A stretch of DNA of 64,000 nucleotides from Malania oleifera. Taxonomy: Eukaryota; Streptophyta; Magnoliopsida; Santalales; Ximeniaceae. Position numbers and translations under genes: made by a program. Positions 35,588-47,052 of the stretch are shown in pieces (the first letter of the stretch is position 1; each line of letters opens with the position of its first letter). Location of the stretch: positions 123,388,719 through 123,452,718 of the forward strand of contig NC_080420.1 in NCBI RefSeq assembly GCF_029873635.1, in the 5' to 3' direction. The notes beneath the pieces were generated by a model. That model was given only the letters and a program-made list of their open reading frames with translations, made no database searches and was not told the DNA's origin.

Positions 35588-36350
35588 AAATATTCTTTAG
35601 ATTATAAAAGTGACTATACTTCATTAATATAATGATGTTCTAAATAGGTAATTATGAGTTTTGATGCTCTCAAGTGATAACAAGAGTGATTGAATGGAGA
35701 ATTTTAAGTCATAAAATGGTCAAAAAAATTTGGAAACACTCATATAAGAAATTGGCTTGAGTTTGGGCATATCTATCAAAATGCATGAACTAAAACCTAA
35801 TGGTCATTTATTTGTGGAAAATATTTTTCAGTTTTCATTCTATAGGTTTTTAAAGAATGATAAGAATTTTTCTTTTCAATATAGATATTAAAAGGGTGAA
35901 AATAAAAAAAATAATGTGCAAAAAAATTATTTTACTTCTATATTTGAAAATAATTACAAAAGGAACAACTTGTTTTTCAAACAATTTGTGCTTTCCTCTT
36001 ATACCAAATTATGGAATATTTAGATGGATGGTAATTGTAAGTTGAATATTTATATTTAATGGCCCATAGAATTTAAGACACGTATTTAATGGACTCATTT
36101 CCCTAGCATATATCTATAAAGATCCATACAATTTTAGATACACATACACTGGACTTATTTCCAATGCATCGCATGGATCTTTAATGGCATAGTTTAAACT
36201 ATTTTAAATAAATTGATGTTATATTATAATACTTACAGTTATATATTAAAGTCTAAGTATTCAAAGTTCTTTCTAAAAATTTATTTTTCCCTTACAACAG
36301 TAAAATATAGTAAATCTTAATATACATATAACACACACACACACACACAG

Positions 36351-36399
<49 letters not shown>

Positions 36400-36429
36400 G
36401 GGGATTAGAGAGAGATGAAATGATACAAC
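35070..36429. other. AT-rich noncoding spacer of segment copy 2
   Basis: Counterpart of 7637-9004. Holds (GA)n at about 35531-35582 and (CA)n(TA)n at about 36331-36397. No gene seen. Confidence 0.7.
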
Positions 36430-37745
36430 AAGGGCATACTAAACAAAATTAAATATTACATCCTCTTTGATTTCCCCATTTGATTGCATAATAAAGGTAT
36501 TGAAATTTATTAATACTATAAATTTATTGACATCGAGTTTATTCTTTTGTCAAATATTTCTCCTACTTTGGTTGAAATAGTTACATTCCATATATTTTGT
36601 CATATTTCTACTTATCCTAAAACTTCTTAACTCTAAAGCACTCTCCATAATTCTAACTTGGATTCTACTCCATTTCTACTTTTATCAATCAAAATAGTAT
36701 CATATGCAAACAATATACACCAAGGGATCTCAATTGTATACCTTTAGGGAGTATATAAATTACTAAAGTAAAATGATAAGAACTCCAAGTAGAACCGTGA
36801 TATACAAGTATTGTGATAAAATTTTTCTAGACTATCCACTTGTAGTTTTATCGCTAGTCACTGCTCTGTCATACACATATCTTTAATGATATCAATATAC
36901 TTATTATGCAATCTCCTTTTTTATAAAATCCACCATAGTTATTATTTGGGAACCTCATCATATGCTTTCTTTAGGTCAATAAAAACAATATGTAAGTCCC
37001 TTTTTTGTTTATAAAATTCTCTAGACTATCCACTTCTTCAGTTGATTTCTACAGTATAAAATCAAATTGTTTCTCTAAGACTCTCATTTCTAACCTTGTT
37101 CTTTGTTCATTACCTTTTCCCACAATTTGATTGTTTGACTCATAAGTGTAATACTACAAAAGTTATTATAATTTTGAATATCACCTTTGTTTTATTATAT
37201 AGGTATTGATGTGTTTTTCCTCCATTCATTTGTGTTTTATTTATTTTATTATAATCATGTTGAATAAATCAGTTAATCATATACTTCCATTACCGCTTAG
37301 ACATTTCCAAACTTCAATTGGAATATGATCCAATCCTATTGATTTTTCCACTTTTCATCTTTTTTATAAACTTAACTTCATTGCAAATGGATCTTAGATT
37401 TTCACCATTTTTCTAAATTTTTCACTTTTAAGTTTAAGTTATCGAATTGATTTTCATTAAACAACTTTATTAAAGTAGCTTCGTTAGCTCTTATAATTTT
37501 TACTTCATTAATCATCAATACATTGTCATCCTCGTTCTTTACACATTTTACATTACCTAATCCTGACACTTTGTTTCTCTAGTTAACTTTAGCGAGTTCA
37601 CAAATGTTTCTTTCTCCATTCTTTTGTATCTAATCTAACATATAGATCATCATAACCTCTATGTTGAGCTTCAATAATTAACTTTTTCTGTATCTTTTCG
37701 TGTCTCTTTATACTTATTCTGAATTCTTTGTCTTTACGGCTTTTT
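36430..37745 (-). mobile_element. Degraded RTE-type LINE fragment, copy 2
   Basis: Same fragment as 9005-10345, with the same changed FAYD site and the FIDLKKAYD-like word near 36970. It was duplicated with the segment. Ends approximate. Confidence 0.75.
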
Positions 37746-37874
37746 GGACATCCTAATCGTATCACCAACTTTCTACTTAATATTAGGTGCACTAAGTGCA
37801 CCTTCCACTTATTAAGTTTTATGTAATGAGAGAGTAAATAGTAGTAATGGTTCACTCTTTCATTATTCTCTTTA

Positions 37875-37924
<50 letters not shown>

Positions 37925-38351
37925 GAGAAATTGTTAGGTGCATCAGGTATACAAACAGATTACTAAACTAACCAATAAAAAATGAACACCTGTGTGAGAG
38001 GTTTTGCCAACTACTAGGAATCTTGAATATCAAATCAGGAGAGGTCTCTCGATGTGCCAGTGGAAAATTGGTGGTGTATACACTGGAGCACTTAATATTT
38101 TCCCTTGTGTTTAGGCAATGAATCATAAATACTTTATTTAATATAAAATCTTCCTTATATTAATTGCTACTACAAAAAATTAAATAGCGTACTTAAATTC
38201 AAATTTTTTTATTGCTCTATTAATTAATTATGCACATTGCGTGTGTCTATATATGTGAAGTTCTCTAGCTCATGAGGAGGGCATCCTGAAATCTCAAAAC
38301 CAAAAATTCTTGTCCAATTTATAGAGTGACCCAAAAGTACCAAAAATAGTC
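37746..38351. other. Noncoding region upstream of B2
   Basis: Counterpart of 10346-10900. Holds the palindrome at 37785-37803, a (TG)n(TA)n run at about 37877-37924 and a TATA-like box at 38248-38254. Confidence 0.6.
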
Positions 38352-39080
38352 ATGGCCAAGGTTAATTATCTATCCGTTGGTATCCTCTCTTTCTTACTTT
38401 GCATTGGAGCTTGCTTAGCATTCGAAGGATACACCACTGGTTTTGAGGAGAAGAGGGTAAGTGCATTGCTTTTATCTTTGTATTACGGGTTGTGGTCATT
38501 TCTTATGACGACTTTGAGAAGAACAAAAGAAGACATTAAAGGAGATTTAAGAAAGATCTAAGCCCATTATGAAATGCATAGTTACATTTAAATTGAAGAA
38601 TTCTATTTTCGAAAATCATTTTTTCAAAACACTTACTCAGGCCCCAAATATTTTAGAAAAATCATAACAAAGTTCTCAAATTTGAGATCTTGGGCAATGT
38701 CCTAACCACTCATAGAGATAGATCCCACCCGACAAGTTGCGGGGAGGCTGGCCAAGATCCCGAATTGGGGAAGTCTAGTACAACCCAATATTAATTAATA
38801 TGTTCAATGTGTGTGTGTGTTTGTATGTGGGTATAGGTCATGACTTGGTGTGTGGCGAGTCCAAGTGCAACAACTGAGATGTTGTGGCAAGCCATAGTGA
38901 CATGTTGTGAAGACACAGGGATATCCGGCGGCCCTATATATCCTCCTAATGGCAAATGCTTCCAGCCTAACACTCTGGCAAATCTTGCTTCTGTGGCTCT
39001 GAATATCTTCTATAAAGCACGTAGGCTTTGCCTTGGCCAAGCTGGTGTTGTTACCACTAAAGATCCCTGTGGGCCTAAAT

Positions 39081-39141
<61 letters not shown>

Positions 39142-39202
39142 GTTATTTTCTTTTTGTGGTGTTGCAGCTTATGGGCAGTGCATTTTTGAAGGAACTCCAT
39201 GA
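38352..39202 (+). CDS. X8-domain (CBM43, Ole e 10-like) secreted protein B2, 3 exons, missing one domain cysteine
   Basis: Exons 38352-38456, 38837-39068 and 39168-39202, with the same splice sites as B1, give a 123-residue protein. The signal peptide is the same as B1 but for one residue. Exon 2 reads TWCVASPSATTEMLWQAI, GISGGPIYPPNG, KCFQPNTLANLASVALN and RRLCLGQAG, and exon 3 restores DPSYGQCIFEGTP. Eight residues differ from B1, including loss of the third X8 cysteine (Gly codon at 38927-38929) and His to Leu in the conserved NHAS word. These changes suggest weakened folding or glucan binding, although the frame and splice sites are intact. Transcription is not known; the gene may be decaying or diverging. 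Confidence 0.83.
39082..39139. repeat. (CT)n microsatellite in intron 2 of B2
   Basis: About 58 bp of CT dinucleotides, shorter than in B1. Confidence 0.95.
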
Positions 39203-39304
39203 GGGCATGCAAGAATTATTCGATTTTTAATTTCAATAATGGAGATCAATGCAAGAACCTGAATTAATATATGATGCAATTTTTGGTTGTGGAACCTTTT
39301 ATGC

Positions 39305-39336
<32 letters not shown>

Positions 39337-40210
39337 TTGAGTTGAGCATATATTAAGGAAATACTTTTGTGTGGTTGATATTTTCTCCTAATAGAATAAG
39401 AAATCTCATAGTCACTTAAAATCTAATCGGCTCTGAATTATATATATAGATGACATGGTAAATAATCTCACTTATATTATAAAATGATAATTACCATATG
39501 TTAGGCAATTTGAATTTTTTTGTTTAATTGAATTTGAATTTGTGCTGATCGATTTGAACAAAACGTAGTATAAAATCATATTAAATTTTGTATAATATAA
39601 ATATAAATTTAAAACCTCAAATCCATGCTCCCAAACTCAACTTTAACTTCTTCTTCATTTTTTATGAAGTCTCCGGCATTTTCTTGAGATACACTTACAT
39701 CTGATTAAGGCTTGTATTTTCATATTAGAAATTTTGTATTCGAATTCCAAGGAGGGAAAAGATACGAATAGATTTTTTCATTATATTTGGTGGAATCGGA
39801 ATCAGAATCAGAATTCACTAGAATCGGAAACAGAGTGTCAAATTCCACTCTCATATTTGGTTTGCCATAGAATCAGAATCGAAGTTGTATTATAGTGTTT
39901 GGTATACATAGACGTAGGAATTGGAAATAAGTCTAGTTTATCAATTATGTCATTATATATAAAAAAATTTATTCAATTAATTTAATAAGGACTAATAATA
40001 TTATAAATATATAATTATTATATAATATTATTTTATTAAGCTATATAATAAATCATTTTTTACAAAATTTTTACCTCAATGGTTTTGTGATAGAATGGAA
40101 TATGAATTATTAAATTAGAACCTGTATATTATATCAATTCCATTATTCCATATAGGCTTTAATTATGTTAAATGTGAAATTTCTAAGACGAGTTATATCC
40201 TATTTATAGG
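39203..40210. other. B2 3' region and spacer
   Basis: The segment duplication ends near 39691. Beyond it is AT-rich DNA with repeated 'ggaatcagaatcaga' words (about 39790-39870), perhaps one end of an old DNA transposon; no second end found. No gene seen. Confidence 0.5.
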
Positions 40211-41301
40211 ATGGATTTCAGGGAAAAAGATATTTAGTTGGAGGGGATACCTCTTGTGAGGATGATGCAGATGTTTTAGCGGTGCTGTGAAATATAGCGC
40301 AGCAGGCTAGAAATGAGAGCAGGAGGGACTCTAGAGACCAGGATCAGCCAGTGGCTGATAGGGGTTGCACATTTCAGCATTTCACCCAGGCGAACCTACC
40401 GGCGTTTGCAGGAGGACAGAACCCGATCGCAACTGAAGATTGGGTTCAAGAAATAAAGGAGCTGCTGGGGGTGTTGGAGTGCACTAAGGAGCAAAAGGTG
40501 AAGTATGCCACTTATAAACTAGTGGGGGAAACAAACAGATGGTGGCGATCGAAGAAAATAGTGGAGGAGCAGTGTCCAGGGCTGACAGCTATCACTTAAA
40601 GCCGGTTCATGGAGGTTTTCTTCGACAAGTATTTTCCCGCTGTCACCCGCACAGCTAAGGTAGAGGAATTCCTACAGCTGACTTAGGGGCCCATGACTGT
40701 GCAGCAATTTGTGACCAAGTTTGTGGAGTTATCTCATTTCGCTCCACAAATGGTTTCGAACGAGCCACTGAAGGACCGAATGTTTGAGAGAGGACTAAAA
40801 CAGGGAATACATGCACAAGTGGTGGCGTTGTTGACTCAAAGATTTTCTGAGCTAGTGGACTGGCATATGGCAATTGAGACCAGCATTCAGGAGGGGGAGA
40901 GAGTGGTAAACTAAAAGAAGAGGCCCTTGCCTTAAGGGTTTCAAACCAGCTCTAGCTAGGGCTTATGGAAGTGGCCTGGTAATTTTTCGAGCCAGCGATA
41001 GGAGATGGGGTACCGAGGCCATCAAGGGGGCTACCCAGCGTCCTATATGTTCTAGATGCCATCAGAGGCAATGGGGCAAGTGCAGGGGAGGACCAGTCGT
41101 CTACTACCGATGTGGAGAGGCAAGACATCAAATGCGAGATTGCTGCACGGTGTTGAACTACGCGCCGCCGCAGCCTCAGTATCGGGAAGGTAACCAGGCA
41201 CCCCAAGGTGGTCACCAGCGGGATATGGCTCAGGCGCGAGTATACTCACTTACGTTGGGTGATGCAGAGAATGGCAGCAATGTGGTGACAGGTACTATTT
41301 C

Positions 41302-41463
41302 TGTAGCGATCGTAAAAAAAATTTTAAAAAATTTTAAAAAATTTTAAAAAATTTATTATTAAAATTAAAATTTTAAAAGATTAATTAATTATTAATTATT
41401 ATTAATTAAATAATATAATATAATATAATATAATATTATATAATATTATAATGATATAAATAA

Positions 41464-41494
<31 letters not shown>

Positions 41495-43458
41495 CCTCAA
41501 GGATCTTAGGATCCTTCAAGCGGAAGAAATATAGAGGTGCCCCCTTGTCTCCTCTCTCCCACTCTCCTCAATTTCGTTTTCGATATTTGGCCGATTGAAA
41601 ATCAGAAAATACCGTTGGGCTCTACTCGCCGTCACCGACACTTCTATTGGAGTGGATCTATCGTGGGAGAGGCGTAGGTATATCTCCTAGGGTAAGGCTA
41701 ATTCTCAAACTTACCTCAATTTCTCTTAAAATATAAGCCCAATTAATGAACGGAAATTGTTAGGAGATTCGTGGGGAGATTCTTTACAATCTAATCAGAG
41801 CAAGTTTTTGAATTGGAGCTCCCAAGTACGAATCCTAAATCGGGGGTAAGTTTAATAATTTAGGCTTTGTTAGGCTATCTAGTGTATTCAGAGTTTAGAG
41901 GAATTTTAAGGAAAGTTACTCTAGGGATTGTGATGAGTAATGTAGTGAAATTTGAATTTCAGGATTTCGGGGATTTTGAACATCGTGGGGCGTAGGCCAG
42001 GGTGTTAGCGGGTTTTTTCAGGAATCAGGTAAGGGAATTAAGTTAAGTCAGGAATTTATTTAATTTGAAATGATTAAATTAATATATTTATTTATTTATT
42101 TATTTGAGAATTTGAAGGTTATTTCGAAAACCAACCGTTCGAAATAGATTTTACAAACCTAGGATATATGGTATGGTATTTTGAATAGAAACGAACGGTG
42201 GAAAGTTTGGTTGTTTGTATGGATATGTTAAAACGTGGAAAATTGTGTGGCAGATGATTTAATTTGGATGGATTATTGTATATTTGGATTTGGGGATTTT
42301 AAAATACTAAATTGTTTGTAAAATACTGAATTGTTTGAGAAATACTGGAATGGTTGTGAAAAATACTAGACTGCTTGTGAAAAATGCAGGACTTTGATTT
42401 GACAGCTGAGGGTTGGAGTTTTGTTTAAACAACTTTAAGCCAAGTTGTATTTTGTGGCCAGGGGCCAGGTTTTGGAATAACAGGGAATATATGTAAAATG
42501 AGGTTTTAAATAGTATTTTCTATTATCTAAATTGCATGATATGCTTTAAGAACCCTGGGGACCAGTGTATTGTGAGCACAGTACCGTTGCTAGAGATTTG
42601 TTATGTGACTATGTGCACCCACACCTGTGCTGAGAGGTGTAGGGTGGCCTTGTTCAATTTGCCTACGTGAGGTGAATGCATCCCCTTGGGTGAGGGTAGT
42701 CGGACCAGCAGTTGGAGATGCATAGACCCGTGGAGTATGTTAGTGAAGAGTACAGATGACTATTGTCTGGGTGAATCCCCCAGGACATCAGTCTAGCCTT
42801 CGGGCCGCACAACCCATTCCATGGAGAAGTAAATGGCGTGTTTGTCACAGGGAGTGTCTTATATGCATATTTGTTAATTTATGTTAATATGAATAATTAG
42901 TAAGATAATTTCAAAGGCTTGCTGAGAAAGGCGAGTGCCCTAGTAGCAATAATGGTATTAGAGCAGAAGGAAGCTACTTTTATAGGCGAGTAATTTTCCC
43001 TATCCTCGACTAATTGTGTGTGTGAGTGTAAAATAAAAATGTTTTCATAAATGTGTTTATCTACTTAGTGAACTGGTTATTTTTTGTACACTAAATGCAT
43101 GTTGGCCACACACTGACATTAACTTTGTCTTTCCCTTATTGAGTTGTGTCTCACCCCTACTTTACAAACTATCTTTTCAAGAAACCCTAGTGATCAGGTC
43201 TAACGGGCTAGAGGTGTAAATTTATGTAGGTAGTGTGTAGATAGAGATTTATTTTTGTTTAGTTTTATGGGATGTAATTATGTGAAAATGGATATATTTT
43301 TGTATAAAGATAGTTAGAACTCTGGTAATGTAATTTGAGGATTTTGTATTTTATTTTCGCTTCATATATGTGCTTTATATATGATGAACAAGGTTTTAGG
43401 TACACAGACGTCACTAAAGTAGCACTGCGAACCCACGTGACAGGTCGAGGTCGTTACA
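41302..43458 (+). mobile_element. Solo Gypsy LTR (2.16 kb) in T1
   Basis: Starts TGTAGCGATCG and ends AGGTCGTTACA, with a perfect 5-bp duplication atttc (41297-41301, 43459-43463). Same family as L2: 'ttggagtggatc' block near 41655 and the conserved block at 42575-42815. The leading 200 bp are very AT-rich. No internal region. Confidence 0.87.
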
Positions 43459-44321
43459 ATTTCTATACTGTCAAACAGTGCTGTTGTGTTATTTGATTCA
43501 GGTGCAACTCACTCGTTTGTGTCTCAGGAATTTGTTAAACTATATGGGTTAAAAGCTCAACTGTTAGAGACTGAGTTAGTAATGGGCACACCGACAGGGT
43601 CAATGTTAATATGTAGCAAGGTGATTAGGGATTATCCAGTAAAGATTCAGGGGAGAGTGATGTATGCTAGTTTAATAGTCCTTGATATGCATGGTTTTGA
43701 CATTATTCTGGGCATGGACTGGCTAGCATCCAGCTACGCGAGCATTGATTGTCATAGGAAGGAGGGGGTATTCAGATCTCCTGGGGAGCTGGAGTTTGTA
43801 TTTGTTGGGTCGTTTGTGCATTTGGCATCATGGATCCTTTTTGCTATCTAAGTGAAAAGGTTATTTTTGGAAGGCTGTCAGGGTTACCTTGTAGTGGTGA
43901 AGGAAGCACCAAAGGAGAAACTCAAGTTGGAAGATATCACAGTGATAAAGGAGTTCTCTGATGTTTTTCCAGAGGATTTATCGGGGTTACCTCCTGATCA
44001 GGAGGTGGAATTTGCAATTGATCTGATCCCAGGGACAACACCAATCTCCAAAGCCCCATACAAAATGACTCCAGCTAAATTAAAGGAGTTAAAGAAGCAA
44101 CTATAGGAGCTTCTAGACAGGGGATTTATCAGACTAAGTGTATCGCCATGGGGTGCAACGGAAGAAGAAGTATCCATTGCCCCGAATTGACAACCTATTT
44201 GATCAGCTTCAGGGTATGCAGATTTTCTCTAAAATCGATCTACGATATGGATATCATCAGGTGAAGGTTAGATCATATGATCTATCAAAGACTGCTTTTT
44301 AGACTCAGTATGACCATTACG

Positions 44322-46338
44322 TGTAATGACCCAAAGTATAATGGTATTTAAATAATAATTAAGAGAGATAAAATGGGAATAGAAAAGAGGGCACGGCAGA
44401 CTTCGTTGATGAACGCAAAGCAATTGGGCTCGTCGATGAGGGTAAGTCTCGTCAATAAGAAAATACTGAGGAGGATTTTGGCATTCTAAATTTCATCGAC
44501 GAAGGGTGAAGGTTCGTCGATGAAACTCTTTAAGGACTCGTCGACGACATAATGAGTCTCATCGACGAGGTAACGAGTCTCGTCGATGAATCCGGCTTTA
44601 TAAATAGCCTAAAACTCGGATTTAAACGCAGTAAAATCAAAAAATCACTCCATCTCTCTCTCCTCTCTCTTCGATTTCAGCTCTGTCGTTCACCGAATCG
44701 ACGATCTAAGGCCACCACAACACTCTTGGGGAAGTTCTCTCCAAATCTTCCGGAGCGGATCATTGGTGGAAGCGAGTTGAAATTCATCCCTAAGTTGAGG
44801 TAAGGCTTTTTATGCCAAATTTGGTCATTTCATAGTTATAGGAAATGATATTCACGTGAAAACACTGAAATTTAGTTCCGAGGATTGTTGAATTCAGGAT
44901 GTTGAACGGGGAACCTTGTGGGTGCAGGACGAGTGGAATTTTTAAAGGGTTTTCTTCAGTACCTGGTAAGGGAATAAACTAAAGCAGATATTTTCCATGC
45001 AAACTATTATTATTTATTAGAAATTAATTTTCAAGAAGGCATGTATTACATTTGAATGTTATTGAGAAAATGCATATTTTGGAAAATACTGTTGTTATAC
45101 AGAAAATGTGATTTTAGAATGAAATGTACGAATTTACTCAGCTTTGTGTGGCATGAATATTATTTTTCATGAAAAGTATTATGATATGGTAATTTTATGA
45201 GTAAAGCATATTTTCAAGAATTATGAAATAATACAGTACATTATGATTTTGAAAATACATGATAATTGATTATTTATTCAGAATGATATGTATGAGATAT
45301 TCGGCGCAAAGCCGTAATTGATAGCGGGCGCAAGGCCATGTTTTACATATGATTTTGGCATAAGGCCATATTTATGAAATGTTTGGCGCAAGGCCGTATT
45401 TATGAAATCATAGAAAATGCTATCATTCCATTTATGTTAAACGCTATATTATCATGTATTATATGTTATCAAAACTCGGATGTTAGTTTAGTTTAGTTTC
45501 AGTAGCACAGTACCGTAACTATATAGATTAGATATCTATGTTCAGATTAGTGCTAACCACCCCATGAAGGGGTGGGAGATGGATAGTCGATGTGGCTTTC
45601 AGTGTAGAGTTGTAGACGTCCACCTAGCAGTCCGGACCAAGGTGTGGCGGGCCCATCATACTTACAGACATTTTTGACTCAGCAGTGGTCTATCAGCTAT
45701 TGTCGGGTTTGCCTTCAGGCTGCACAACCCATCATGGGGGGTAATATATGACATCAACTAGTTATTCATCCTGGATATGTTTTCAGTATTATTAGTTATA
45801 CCAGACAGTTATGATTAGTATGATTTATTATAAATGTGAAGGTATACGTTTATGCAGTTATTGAATGATTAACGTTTTCGGGTATGAAAATGTACTATAT
45901 ATCTATATTATTATTAAATATTCATGTTGCCACATAACTGTATTTAGTTTATTTTCCCTTACTGAGAAGTGTCTCACCCACAAACATTAAATGATTTTTA
46001 GAAAACCCAGAAAGACCGGCTGATCGAGGCCGCCGTTGAGATAGAGTGATTCTACCCCGTTAGGAGGGTAAGTTTTGATCTAGGGGCGGGAAATTCATGT
46101 TGTAGGTCCCTAGATATGAGTATATTTTTGGTATTTTGGAGATTGTATATAAATACAGTATTTTGGGATTTAGTTAACTCTGGTGTTATATATTTTATGG
46201 TTATAAGAATGTGATTTATATTTACTGCTGCTTAGGTTTTCGCTGTGATTGTTAGGTGTGTCCCCCTTACCCAAGGGTTCGAGTTGATCTTGTCATTAAA
46301 TATGTTTTATTATATGATAAATTAAGCAGGATGTTACA
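44322..46338 (+). mobile_element. Solo Gypsy LTR (2.0 kb) in T1 reverse transcriptase
   Basis: Starts TGTAATGACCC and ends CAGGATGTTACA, flanked by ttacg/ttaca. Same subfamily as the T2 LTR: TCGTCGACGA array at 44400-44590, TATA box at 44599-44606, 'gaggccaccacaacactc' zone shared near 44705. Holds a short tandem repeat of 'ggcgcaaggccgtatttatg' type at about 45300-45415. Confidence 0.85.
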
Positions 46339-47052
46339 TTACAAGTTCTTGGTTATGTCGTTCAGGTTGACAAATGCTCCAACGGTATTTATGGATATGA
46401 TGAACAAGGTATTCCATGAGTACTTAGACCAGTTTGTTATTGTGTTCATAGATGATATTTTGGTCTATTCAAGGAGCCCTGAGGAGCATTAAGCTCATCA
46501 AAGACTAGTACTTCAGGTGCTCAAGGAAAAGAAGTTATTTGTTAAACTTAAGAAATGTGAATTTTGGCTAGAACGAGTTGCATTTTTGGGTCATGTGGTA
46601 TCCAAGGAAAAGATTTCAGTGGATCCAAGTAAAGTAGAGGCTGTAGTTGATTGGGCAAGGCCGAAGAACGTGCAAGAAGTAAGAAGTTTCCTAGGTCTTG
46701 CCAGATACTACCGCCGATTTGTCGAGGGATTTTTCAGATTATCAAGGTCTTTTGACACGACTTATAAGGAAGAATGAAGTTTGACTGGACCGACGAATGC
46801 GAGCAGAGCTTCTAGGGATTGAAGTAGTGTCTAGTCACTGCCCCAGTGTTGACCCTTCCATTAGGTGAGGGAGGATTTGTGATCTATAGCGACGCATCGC
46901 AAAAGGGACTTGGTTGTATTCTAATGCAATAAGGGAAAGTCAATGCATATGCATCTCACCAGTTGAAAGAGTATAAAAGGAACTATCCTACGCACGACTT
47001 GGAGCTGGCAATAGTTGTGTTTGCGTTAAAAATCTAGTGGCATTACCTTTAT

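Larger units (their letters stand above)
34169..39691 (+). repeat. Segmental duplication, copy 2 (genes A2 and B2)
   Basis: Collinear with 6240-12272 and in the same orientation. The left edge touches the 5' end of the split LINE; the right edge is near 'gtctccggcattttcttgag' (39691). Lacks the GC-rich intron insertion of A1. Confidence 0.93.
40211..47052 (+). mobile_element. Chromovirus-type Gypsy element T1 (Tekay/Del-like), broken, with two solo LTRs inside
   Basis: Parts in order: gag (40211-41300) with 'EDWVQEIKELLGVLECTKEQ' and a knuckle-like Cys/His stretch near 41090-41150; protease (43459-43851) with '[12 protein letters not shown]' and 'ILGMDWL'; reverse transcriptase (43852-44321 and 46339-46777) with '[12 protein letters not shown]'; RNase H part to 47052 with 'YSDASQKGLG'. 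No 5' LTR is visible on the left, and the right end is cut by T2. Fossil with numerous breaks. Confidence 0.82.

Noticed and set aside
39790-39870. Repeated ggaatcagaatcaga words as an end of a DNA transposon
   Set aside because: No second end or target duplication was found, so only noted as unassigned spacer.
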